Position numbers and translations under genes: made by a program
NCBI GenBank assembly: GCA_036648855.1
Contig: JAVWCU010000006.1
Coordinates: 1 to 36,313, forward strand
DNA: 36,313 nt
Direction of reading: 5' to 3'
Source of the DNA: Faecenecus sp036648855
GTDB taxonomy: Bacteria > Bacillota_I > Bacilli_A > RF39 > UBA660
Shown here: one piece after another, positions 8,405 through 15,968 of the stretch
Numbering within the stretch: the stretch's first letter is position 1
Layout: each line of letters starts with the position of its first letter
The notes under the pieces: generated by a model
Seen by the model: only the letters and a program-made list of their open reading frames with translations
Told to the model about the DNA's origin: nothing
The model's database searches: none

Positions 8405-9655
8405 CTATTTACCTAAAACCTTTTTTACCAGATTATAAACTTTATTAAACCAAGTTACTTCTAAGGTAAACTGTCCTATATATTCAATTACATTACCTGA
8501 GAAACCTTTTTTAAACTCATATACTCCGTACAAAGGATTATTCTCTCTTTCAAAATTCCCAGAAATACCATAAAAGTTACAAGCTTTAAACCCTTCCTTA
8601 TAAGCATCCCTAATATGCATATCATACATAGCATATTTAGGGGTAAAAGAATGATATTCCTCTAATCCCCCACTAGTTAAAGTTAAATACTCAGACCCAC
8701 TTCTAAGGGATAATAAACACCCTACATCCTTACCTTCAGGATACTCTTTCATAAACTCTAAAGCTTTTTCTACTTCTAATTTATATTTATTTATTAAATG
8801 GTCTGATACCTCCTTCTGATTAATTAATTTAGACCCAACTTTATCTACCTTTATCTTATGAATTATCTCTTCATTCTTAAGTTCTTCCTCTGCTAATAAA
8901 TTCTTACTATTATTTAAATAAGTAACAGGGTCTAAATAAGCAATATAAATAGTCATTAAATTACCCATATATTTATACATTTCTTGATAATAAGCTAAGT
9001 CTCTATGAAAGAAATCTTTCTTAATTGCAGTTGAAGCAAATAACTCCTCCATAACTGGTAAATCCTCTACCGTTCCCCTTCTAACTGCTAACCCCTTCTT
9101 ATAACTAGCTTCCATATTCTTTCTCGTACTTTTTGAAAATTTAGCCTTCTTTATTTCATAATCTTCATCCAACATTAATCTATAAGCATAACGTACCTGC
9201 ATTGTTTCTAAATACTTATTAAAACCAAAATGTTTATACGAAAGATGAATTAAATTATTAAATGCTTCCTCATCCGCTGGCTTATAGTCAAGTATTTCCC
9301 CTTCACTACTTCTAACTCGATAAACTAAATTAGGATCTATTATCACCCTAAAACCTCGATGAGCTTTAACATATTTCTTTAATTCAAAAGTAAAAAACTC
9401 TAATAACTCCTTATCATGATAATCTATTAAAAACCCTCTTGGAGAATAAAAAGAACTTTTATGAAATAGAAGCTTCTTTTCTTCTAATAAAGCCCCTGCT
9501 ACAACTTGTCCCTTATCAATAACACCCACTAAATGAATAGTTTCTCCTTGACTCATCTTTAAATTAGCTAACTCTATAGTTTGCATAAAACTAGCTAACT
9601 CATGATGAGAAGCTAAATCACTATATTCTTTTTTACTCAAAACTCTAAATTCCAT
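8405..9655 (-). CDS. FemABX-family aminoacyltransferase 3 (peptidoglycan cross-bridge)
   Basis: Third FemABX paralogue, 416 aa, with SFMQTIELANLK near the N-terminus, SPRGFLIDY, a helical insertion at about residues 265-310 and the C-terminal NFYGISGNF block. It shares the fold and predicted chemistry (aminoacyl-tRNA to lipid II stem peptide) with the two plus-strand copies but lies on the other strand in a different operon. Its start overlaps the end of the flippase gene by 11 nt, so the two are translationally coupled; the RBS AGAGGT is inside the flippase gene. Physical coupling to a lipid II-type flippase fits a lipid II-modifying role. Confidence 0.9.
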   Translation of the reverse strand: MEFRVLSKKEYSDLASHHELASFMQTIELANLKMSQGETIHLVGVIDKGQVVAGALLEEKKLLFHKSSFYSPRGFLIDYHDKELLEFFTFELKKYVKAHRGFRVIIDPNLVYRVRSSEGEILDYKPADEEAFNNLIHLSYKHFGFNKYLETMQVRYAYRLMLDEDYEIKKAKFSKSTRKNMEASYKKGLAVRRGTVEDLPVMEELFASTAIKKDFFHRDLAYYQEMYKYMGNLMTIYIAYLDPVTYLNNSKNLLAEEELKNEEIIHKIKVDKVGSKLINQKEVSDHLINKYKLEVEKALEFMKEYPEGKDVGCLLSLRSGSEYLTLTSGGLEEYHSFTPKYAMYDMHIRDAYKEGFKACNFYGISGNFERENNPLYGVYEFKKGFSGNVIEYIGQFTLEVTWFNKVYNLVKKVLGK

Positions 9656-11303
9656 GTTTTTTACCTCTCTTTAATTTACTTTTAATAATATTTAATATTT
9701 CCGAACCAAATACTTGTTCTAAAGTATGATTCTTATAAAGAATAGTTATATATATAATACCCCCTACTAAAGCATAAAACATAATAATTAAAATATTTAA
9801 AATTCTACTAGTTCCAGTAATAGGAATAATAAGGCTGAAAAAGAACAAGCAAATTATCATAATAAAAGCTGCTCCAACTATACTCATAACCTTCTTTAAT
9901 GTTTCCTCATAATTAACCTTATACTTCTTTTTCAGTAAAGCTAAAGCAATTATACTTGAAGTAGTAAAACCTAATATCGTTGCAGTTATAGCGCCATAGA
10001 AAGCTGGTAACCCCATCTTAGCAAAGCCATAAATTAAAGGAACACTAAGAAATATTTTTATTCCTAATCCCGAAATTAAGCAAGCAAATACTCCTTTATA
10101 TTCTTTTAATACTTGAATAATAGTAATCGTAGATGTAAATAAAGAAGTGGCTAATGCTACAAAAACATAAAACTGATAAGTTATAGTTCCATAACTTAAA
10201 GCTGCTTTACTACCATAAAATACTGTCCATACCGGTCCTGCTAAAAATGATAAACCCAAAACCATTGGGATTGTAATTAATAATAACATTTGTAAAGTTT
10301 GATTAATCTTTCTTCTTACATCATCCATCTCTTTATGAACAAAACTACTAGTTAAATTGGGTATTAAACTAACCATAACTCCTGAAGTAATAGCAATTAC
10401 TATCATATTAAGTTTTAATCCCCAAGTAGAAATAACACTCATAATTGACTCTGCATATTTAGCAGTATAACCAAGTCCACCCACTAAAGTCTTAACTAAA
10501 GTTACCATATCAATAGAGTTATATAAAGATCTAAAGACATCAATCATAATAAAAGGAAAAGCATACATTAAGATTTTACTTAAAATTTGTTTATCTGAAA
10601 TATGTGGTGAACTAATATCCTCTTTATCTTTTCCAAACAATTTCCTATTTTTTGAAACTGTATTAAATAAATAGAAATAAGATATACTAGCTCCAATAGT
10701 AGCCGCAAATACTGCTATACCTACCCCTGTTTTCAAAGACAAATTAAATACTTTTAAAGTCAAAAAACTACCTATAATAATAATAGTTACTCTTACTAAC
10801 TGTTCTAAAACCTGTGAAATAGAAGTAGGAGCAATATACTTATGTCCTTGTAAATAACCTCTATAAACACTTAAAATAGGCACTACTAGAATAGCCGTAG
10901 AAATCATTCTAATTACAAATACCACATCAGAAATAGTATTACCACCTTCAACAGTACCAATAATTAGATAAGCAAACTGTGGGGCAAAGATAAATAATAT
11001 CAAAAAACAGACAACCCCTAAAATAGTTAAAGTCTTTCTTCCTATCTTAAATGCTCTTTCTTTAACTTGATAATAACCTAAAGCTTGATATTCGCTTATA
11101 ACTTTACTCATTGCAAGAGGGATTCCCGCCTGACTAATTCCTAAAAATAAAGCATAAATATTATAAGCATATCCATAAAGTGCGCCACCTTGTTCCCCAA
11201 TTATTGCATAAAAAGGAATTACATAAAGAATTCCTATAATCTTACTAATTACAATTCCACATGTTGCAATAAATGCTCCTTGGACAAATGAATTTTTCTT
11301 CAT
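9645..11303 (-). CDS. MOP-superfamily flippase, YtgP/SpoVB type (probable lipid II flippase)
   Basis: 552-aa polytopic membrane protein with about 14 hydrophobic helices. The N-terminus (FVQGAFIATCGIVISKIIG, then GGALYGYAYNIYALFL and AGIPLAMSKVISEY) and the segment VLSVYRGYLQGHKY-like block match the YtgP (Bacillus MurJ) / SpoVB branch of polysaccharide exporters. These flip lipid-linked oligosaccharides, for YtgP lipid II, across the membrane. Coupling to a FemABX ligase gene, which uses lipid II as substrate, supports a MurJ function over teichoic or capsular export. First gene of its operon; an extended -10 site lies upstream. Confidence 0.85.
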   Translation of the reverse strand: MKKNSFVQGAFIATCGIVISKIIGILYVIPFYAIIGEQGGALYGYAYNIYALFLGISQAGIPLAMSKVISEYQALGYYQVKERAFKIGRKTLTILGVVCFLILFIFAPQFAYLIIGTVEGGNTISDVVFVIRMISTAILVVPILSVYRGYLQGHKYIAPTSISQVLEQLVRVTIIIIGSFLTLKVFNLSLKTGVGIAVFAATIGASISYFYLFNTVSKNRKLFGKDKEDISSPHISDKQILSKILMYAFPFIMIDVFRSLYNSIDMVTLVKTLVGGLGYTAKYAESIMSVISTWGLKLNMIVIAITSGVMVSLIPNLTSSFVHKEMDDVRRKINQTLQMLLLITIPMVLGLSFLAGPVWTVFYGSKAALSYGTITYQFYVFVALATSLFTSTITIIQVLKEYKGVFACLISGLGIKIFLSVPLIYGFAKMGLPAFYGAITATILGFTTSSIIALALLKKKYKVNYEETLKKVMSIVGAAFIMIICLFFFSLIIPITGTSRILNILIIMFYALVGGIIYITILYKNHTLEQVFGSEILNIIKSKLKRGKKHGI

Positions 11304-11326
11304 TTTATCAACACCTAACTATATAT

Positions 11327-11335
11327 ATAATACCA
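11327..11335 (-). promoter_or_regulatory. Extended -10 promoter of the flippase operon
   Basis: TGGTATTAT on the minus strand fits a TGn-extended -10 site about 24 bp upstream of the flippase ATG. The -35 region is weak. Confidence 0.4.
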
Positions 11336-11360
11336 CATTATTACTTATTTGACACTAAAG

Positions 11361-11387
11361 TAAAAAAACAATCATCCCTGATTGTCT
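11361..11387 (-). terminator. Terminator of the 230-aa gene
   Basis: A 7-bp stem (ACAATCA/TGATTGT, arms 11368-11374 and 11379-11385) with a 4-nt loop is followed on the minus strand by seven T. It separates the 230-aa gene from the flippase operon. Confidence 0.8.
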
Positions 11388-11407
11388 TATTTTTTTAACC
11401 CCTAGTT

Positions 11408-12100
11408 TTACTTAATTAACCTTTTATCAACTTGGCTAGCATTTAAATATTCCTCTAAAAAAGTCTCTAAACTTTTACTATAGGTTTCTACTCTCCTAGA
11501 GATAATTCCGCTTTCATTAGTACAATTGATTTTTACTACTTCACCACTTACCTTAGCTTCAAAACAAGCATCAGTTATAGGTGAAATACCAAATTGTTTA
11601 ATATTCTCATCCAATTTATTAATGCCACCCCAAGACTTATTTATTTTTAAAAAATCAGCATATTCTTCACTATCATAAGTTTCAGCTAAACAAACTAAAC
11701 TCTTAGGACATAACTCCCCTGTTGTTAAATTAACACCATATTCAGCTTCTGTTTTCTTTATAGAAAGTCCCTCTTCTATATTATTAATAATTGTTATATC
11801 ATTAATTTTTAATACACTAGAATTAATAAAAGTATAAACTTTTTCCTTCTTTATCTCTAGAGCATTATTTTCATATACATCTAACCTAACTCTAATAAAC
11901 TCTTGATTTGGGTTTTCTGATACTTCTATAATAGAAATATTATTTCTCTCACTTATTCCTGCTAAAGTACCCTTATCTATAGCCGATTTTTCCAAATTAA
12001 ATCCTTCTGCCATTTCAAGAAGTTCTGAAACTACTTTAGTTAATAAAACAAAGTTCTTAGGCAACAAATCACTTATTAAATTAGCATTATTCATATTCAT
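11408..12100 (-). CDS. Hypothetical protein (230 aa)
   Basis: 230-aa soluble protein without signal peptide or membrane helix. It starts with an Asn-rich segment and a helix, then alternates beta-strand-like stretches. Four cysteines are spread through the second half (LCPKSLVCL, DACF, INCT). I do not recognise a family. AGGAGTAGG precedes the ATG, and the gene has its own consensus promoter and its own terminator, so it is a stand-alone transcription unit. No functional inference from neighbours is justified. Confidence 0.7.
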   Translation of the reverse strand: MNMNNANLISDLLPKNFVLLTKVVSELLEMAEGFNLEKSAIDKGTLAGISERNNISIIEVSENPNQEFIRVRLDVYENNALEIKKEKVYTFINSSVLKINDITIINNIEEGLSIKKTEAEYGVNLTTGELCPKSLVCLAETYDSEEYADFLKINKSWGGINKLDENIKQFGISPITDACFEAKVSGEVVKINCTNESGIISRRVETYSKSLETFLEEYLNASQVDKRLIK

Positions 12101-12134
12101 AAAATTCCTACTCCTAATTCATAAAACATGACTG

Positions 12135-12163
12135 ATTATACCATTATTTAAGAAAAATTGCAA
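12135..12163 (-). promoter_or_regulatory. Promoter of the 230-aa gene
   Basis: On the minus strand, -35 TTGCAA (12158-12163), 17-bp spacer ending in TGG, and -10 TATAAT (12135-12140). It combines a near-consensus sigma-A site with an extended -10. Confidence 0.7.
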
Positions 12164-12167
12164 TTAA

Positions 12168-12365
12168 CTACTTTGCATCATCATCCTCACCTTTTCTATA
12201 CGTAATTAAAGCTGAAAAACAATATATCTGTTCTTCACCAAATAAAGAACAAGCTACTCCAAACTTGATATCTACAACTTCTATCTTCTCATTTTCTTCT
12301 AAAAAATCATTGATGCTGCTTTCTAAATCTTTCTCATGAGCTTCATCAAATACCTTTACTTTCAT
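12168..12365 (-). CDS. Cse60-like small protein
   Basis: About 65 aa. The opening KVKVFDEAHEKDLESSINDF, then VVDIKFGVA and a closing CFSALITYR, match my memory of Bacillus Cse60, a small sigma-E-controlled sporulation protein of unknown biochemical function whose homologues also occur in non-sporulating Firmicutes. The frame opens upstream with TTG and GTG codons (12377, 12374) and another ATG at 12371. I chose the ATG at 12365 because GGTGAT precedes it, while that site is too close to the others. It lies just below the terminator of the leuS operon and probably depends on read-through or an unseen promoter. Confidence 0.75.
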   Translation of the reverse strand: MKVKVFDEAHEKDLESSINDFLEENEKIEVVDIKFGVACSLFGEEQIYCFSALITYRKGEDDDAK

Positions 12366-12375
12366 TTTCATCACC

Positions 12376-12409
12376 AAAAAAAGAATACCTCAATATTCTG
12401 ACGTATTCT
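12376..12409 (-). terminator. Terminator of the leuS operon
   Basis: A 7-bp stem (AGAATAC/GTATTCT, arms 12382-12388 and 12403-12409) with a 14-nt loop is followed on the minus strand by seven T, just past the stop of the lipoprotein gene. Confidence 0.75.
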
Positions 12410-12411
12410 GT

Positions 12412-12876
12412 CTATTTTTGTATTTTATAATATTTTTTTACAATATCCCCTTTATCATCTTGATATTCCAAAAAGAGCCTAAACTCCCCTCTAAAATCTC
12501 CTTCATTTCCCGAAAAAGGCAAATATCCTACCAAAACAAGCCCCTTAGTTCCAGAAGAGTCCGGAATCAGACTAATTTTATCATCAAAAATCCCAATAGA
12601 TGGAAATATATCTGTTGTTTTTTGATTATGAATTAATAATAATCTAATATCCTTCATTACTATCTTAGGTTTATCTAAAATTAATCTATACTGCACTTCA
12701 TCTGCTGTTAACTTTAAAACAGTTAAAGTAAACTCGAAATCCTTATCATCAGTAAAATTATCTTCTTTCTTTAAATCATCAACTAATCTATAATACTCAT
12801 CTACTGTTTTATTAGGTTTAGAACACCCCGTAAATAAAAGTAATCCTAAAACTATTAATACCCCTACTTTTTTCAT
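12412..12876 (-). CDS. Lipoprotein of unknown function
   Basis: 154 aa with a lipoprotein signal and lipobox FTGC (cysteine 18). The mature part looks like a single beta-sandwich-type domain (alternating hydrophobic strands) and has no motif I recognise. The ATG overlaps the leuS stop codon in a TAATG arrangement, so translation is coupled to leuS. Last gene of the T-box operon, followed by a terminator. Its co-regulation with leucyl-tRNA synthetase is probably incidental. Confidence 0.75.
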   Translation of the reverse strand: MKKVGVLIVLGLLLFTGCSKPNKTVDEYYRLVDDLKKEDNFTDDKDFEFTLTVLKLTADEVQYRLILDKPKIVMKDIRLLLIHNQKTTDIFPSIGIFDDKISLIPDSSGTKGLVLVGYLPFSGNEGDFRGEFRLFLEYQDDKGDIVKKYYKIQK

Positions 12877-15293
12877 TATTTAACAACTATATTAACAATT
12901 TTACCTTTGATAACAATTACCTTTACTATATTCATTCCTTGTATATGTTTTAAAACATTCTCTGCTGATGTAGCTTGCTCTATAATCATATCTTCTGTAT
13001 CATTTTCCTTAACAAAAATAGTGCTACGAACCTTACCATTAACTTGAACAGCAATTTCTTTTTCATTTTCTACTAACTTTGTTTCATTATATGTAGGAAA
13101 AGAACAATAAGTAATAGATTCTTCATGTCCTAAAAAAGTATGGAATATTTCCTCTGTAATATGTGGCGCTACCGGGTTTAAAAGTTTTACAAACCCCTCA
13201 GCATATTCCCTAGAAATAGCCTTTTCTTTAAAGACTGCATTAACAAATATCATCATCTGACTAATTGCCGTATTAAAACTTAAATTTTCATAATCCTCTG
13301 TTACTTTCTTCACTGTTGCATGATAAATCTTTTCTAAGTTATTAACCGGTTCTTCTTTTATTTCAAACTCTTCAAATATTCTATAAACTCTATCTACAAA
13401 TCTTTTACTTCCCTCAATTCCCTTAGGATCCCATGGTTTACTAGCAGCAAGAGGGCCCATAAACATTTCATAAATTCGTAAAGCATCAGCTCCATACATA
13501 TCCACCATTTGATCAGGGTTGATTACATTTCCTCTTGATTTACTCATCTTTTCTCCATTAGTACCAAGTATCATTCCTTGATGTACTAATTTTTTAAAAG
13601 GTTCCTTAACTGGCACTATCCCTTTATCAAATAAGTAGTTATTCCAAAATCTTGAATATAACAAATGTCCTACCGCATGTTCTGGACCACCTAAATATAA
13701 ATCAACTGGTAACCAGTGAGCTAACAACTCTTTATTAGCTAATTCCTTTTCATTATGAGGATCAATGTAGCGTAAGAAATACCAACTAGATCCAGCTGAT
13801 CCTGGCATCGTAGAGGTTTCTCTCTTTCCTATCTTCCCATCAACCATAACATTAACCCAATCCTTAGCGCCCTCAAGTGGTGAATCTCCATTTTTATTAG
13901 GACTATAATCCTCTAATTCTGGTAAAATAAGTGGTAATTCCTCACTTTTTAAAACTTCATCATGATCACTAAAATGTACAACAGGAATAGGTTCTCCCCA
14001 ATATCTCTGTCTAGCAAATATCCAGTCCCTTAACCGGTAATTAACTTTTTTAGTTCCACATTTATGTTCTTCTAACCAGCTAATCATGGTACTTATTGCT
14101 TCTTCTTTATTCATTCCATTTAAAAACTCTGAATTAATGTGTATTCCATCACCTAAATAAGGACCTGATGTGATAGTATTATTATAAACAATATCTTTAT
14201 CATTAGTTTGTTCAATAACCGGAATAATATCTATTCCAAATTTACTAGCAAAAGCATAATCTCTTTCATCATGAGCCGGTACTGCCATTATTGCACCTGT
14301 TCCATAACTTGCTAAAACATAATCAGATATCCAAATAGGAATTTGCTTGTTATTAACCGGGTTAATAGCATAAGCTCCTATAAATACTCCTGTTTTTTCC
14401 TTACTTAATTCAGTTCTTTCTAGGTCTGATTTCTTACTACATGCCTCAATATAAGCATTTACTTCTTCTTTTTGCTCATCTGATACAATTATTGGAACCA
14501 ATTTAGACTCTGGAGCTAAGACACAATAAGTAGCCCCAAACAAAGTATCAGCCCGAGTTGTGAAAACCGTAAACTCTTCATTAAAACCTGCTACCTTAAA
14601 TAAAACATGAGCTCCATAACTTCTTCCAATCCAGTTTCTCTGAATCTCTTTAGTTGATTCTGGCCAATCTAAATCATCTAAATTATCTAATAACTTATCT
14701 GCATACTTAGTTATTTTCATTACCCATTGTTTCATATTCTTTCTAACAACAGGAAATCCTCCCCGTTCACTTTTACCATCAATTATTTCATCATTTGATA
14801 AAACTGTTCCTAACTCTGAACACCAATTAACTGCTGTATCTTTTTCTTCTGTCAAATTATCTAAATATAATTCTCTAAATATCCACTGAGTCCATTTATA
14901 AAAATCTGGATCAGTTGTTGATATTTCTTTACTCCAGTCATAAGAAAAACCTAGCATATTAAGTTGCCTCTTAAAAGTCTCAATATTATGTTCTGTAAAA
15001 CCTGCTGGATGATTACCTGTATTTATCGCGTACTGCTCTGCAGGCAATCCAAAAGCATCCCATCCCATTGGATGAAGAACATTATAACCTTGCATCCTCT
15101 TAAATCTAGCCACTATATCAGTAGCAGTATATCCCTCAGGATGCCCTACATGTAATCCTTCTCCTGATGGATAAGGAAACATATCTAAAACATAATACTT
15201 AGGTTTAGAAAAATCCCAAACATCCGTTTTAAAAGTCTCATGTTGTTGCCAATACTCTTGCCATTTCTTATCATTATCTTTAAAATTATACAT
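12876..15293 (-). CDS. leuS: Leucyl-tRNA synthetase
   Basis: Charges tRNA-Leu with leucine, in the cytoplasm. At 805 aa it is full length for a bacterial LeuS. Class I signatures are present: HVGH (the HIGH motif, residues 48-51) and KMSKS (about residue 580). Between them is the CP1 editing domain with its T-rich motif (FTTRADTLFGATY) and the editing-site DERD. The anticodon-binding domain and the C-terminal tRNA-binding domain (ending in VIVIKGKIVNIVVK) follow. AAGGGAAG precedes the ATG. The gene overlaps the upstream small membrane protein by 8 nt and is controlled by the T-box leader upstream of that gene. Confidence 0.98.
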   Translation of the reverse strand: MYNFKDNDKKWQEYWQQHETFKTDVWDFSKPKYYVLDMFPYPSGEGLHVGHPEGYTATDIVARFKRMQGYNVLHPMGWDAFGLPAEQYAINTGNHPAGFTEHNIETFKRQLNMLGFSYDWSKEISTTDPDFYKWTQWIFRELYLDNLTEEKDTAVNWCSELGTVLSNDEIIDGKSERGGFPVVRKNMKQWVMKITKYADKLLDNLDDLDWPESTKEIQRNWIGRSYGAHVLFKVAGFNEEFTVFTTRADTLFGATYCVLAPESKLVPIIVSDEQKEEVNAYIEACSKKSDLERTELSKEKTGVFIGAYAINPVNNKQIPIWISDYVLASYGTGAIMAVPAHDERDYAFASKFGIDIIPVIEQTNDKDIVYNNTITSGPYLGDGIHINSEFLNGMNKEEAISTMISWLEEHKCGTKKVNYRLRDWIFARQRYWGEPIPVVHFSDHDEVLKSEELPLILPELEDYSPNKNGDSPLEGAKDWVNVMVDGKIGKRETSTMPGSAGSSWYFLRYIDPHNEKELANKELLAHWLPVDLYLGGPEHAVGHLLYSRFWNNYLFDKGIVPVKEPFKKLVHQGMILGTNGEKMSKSRGNVINPDQMVDMYGADALRIYEMFMGPLAASKPWDPKGIEGSKRFVDRVYRIFEEFEIKEEPVNNLEKIYHATVKKVTEDYENLSFNTAISQMMIFVNAVFKEKAISREYAEGFVKLLNPVAPHITEEIFHTFLGHEESITYCSFPTYNETKLVENEKEIAVQVNGKVRSTIFVKENDTEDMIIEQATSAENVLKHIQGMNIVKVIVIKGKIVNIVVK

Positions 15294-15708
15294 TCTTTTT
15301 ACTTCCCTTCTTCTGATAGATAGAGCCCATTATATTAAATGAAATTAATATAAGCGGTATCAGTAAGAAAAATCCCCCTAACAACTGCCATACTGCCCCT
15401 TTTAATAAACTAACTATAGTCACTGCTATTGCAATATCAAAAGATGTTACAACAGCAATAACATGTAAAAACTTATCATAGTTAAAATCTTTTAAATCCA
15501 GCTTATATTTTAATACCAGGTATTGTACTTCTACTGGCATATTATCTTTCTTATCTGAACTAGTTCTAACTATAGAACGCTTATTCTTACCAATTTTAGA
15601 ACTTTTTTTAATCTTCTTATCCTTCCTTTGTTCCCTTCTAATCGTAAATACATAATATAATAAATATACTGTTCCAAAAGTCAAAATAAACATAACTACC
15701 TGTTCCAT
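15286..15708 (-). CDS. Small membrane protein preceding leuS
   Basis: 140 aa with one N-terminal transmembrane helix (residues 3-21), a strongly basic cytoplasmic loop, then two further hydrophobic helices in the second half (about 82-104 and 107-130). The central block PVEVQYLVLKYKLDL looks conserved in Bacilli from memory, but I know no function. AGGAGG, one of the best ribosome sites in the window, precedes the ATG directly after the T-box terminator. As first gene of the leucine-responsive transcript it is expressed together with leuS. Confidence 0.75.
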   Translation of the reverse strand: MEQVVMFILTFGTVYLLYYVFTIRREQRKDKKIKKSSKIGKNKRSIVRTSSDKKDNMPVEVQYLVLKYKLDLKDFNYDKFLHVIAVVTSFDIAIAVTIVSLLKGAVWQLLGGFFLLIPLILISFNIMGSIYQKKGSKKNV

Positions 15709-15723
15709 ACTCTCTCTCCTCCT

Positions 15724-15933
15724 AAAAAAAACGCCCTTATCTACATAAGGACGAATTAAATCGCGGTACCACCTTAATTCATAAATATCACTATCTATGC
15801 ACTTAATAATTTTAACGCTACTAACGAGATATATTTATAAAGATAAGTTCATCTTCGTTTATCTTAGTTTACACCACCCACTAAGTCTCTTAAAAGAACT
15901 CCAACTACTACTTCTTCTATATCTAAAATATAT
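15724..15933 (-). promoter_or_regulatory. T-box leader (leucine) of the leuS operon
   Basis: The minus strand carries the T-box sequence AAGGTGGTACCGCG (15762-15775) and downstream the intrinsic terminator CGTCCTTAT/ATAAGGGCG followed by eight T (15724-15753). Upstream is stem I: paired base AGATATA/TATATCT, an AGAGA segment, and the distal arm CTTAGTGGGTGGTGTAAACTAAG-like (about 15862-15889). In the specifier loop, GAA-CTT-ATC places a CTT (leucine) codon at 15845-15847. Uncharged tRNA-Leu would bind and favour antitermination of the small membrane protein/leuS/lipoprotein operon. T-box identity is very secure; the specifier is by alignment to the usual GAA-codon-ACC pattern. Confidence 0.93.
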
Positions 15934-15939
15934 ATTTAT

Positions 15940-15968
15940 AGTATATTAGATTTCTCCAAGATATTCAA
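15940..15968 (-). promoter_or_regulatory. Promoter of the T-box/leuS operon
   Basis: On the minus strand, -35 TTGAAT (15963-15968), a 17-bp spacer and -10 TATACT (15940-15945). The -35 and spacer lie inside the last codons of the GH31 gene, and the predicted start at about 15933 sits just before stem I. Confidence 0.7.

Noticed and set aside
12382..12409. AGAATAC/GTATTCT stem shared with the tRNA-Asn terminator (35469-35487)
   Set aside because: Loops and flanks differ and the stem is short; chance similarity of AT-rich terminators is more likely than a mobile repeat.
12418..12636. 72-aa plus-strand ORF antisense to the lipoprotein gene at 12412-12876
   Set aside because: The minus-strand lipoprotein has a lipobox, operon coupling and a terminator; the plus-strand frame has none of these.
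14964..15155. 63-aa plus-strand ORF inside leuS
   Set aside because: Antisense to the conserved catalytic region of LeuS, with no start signals.
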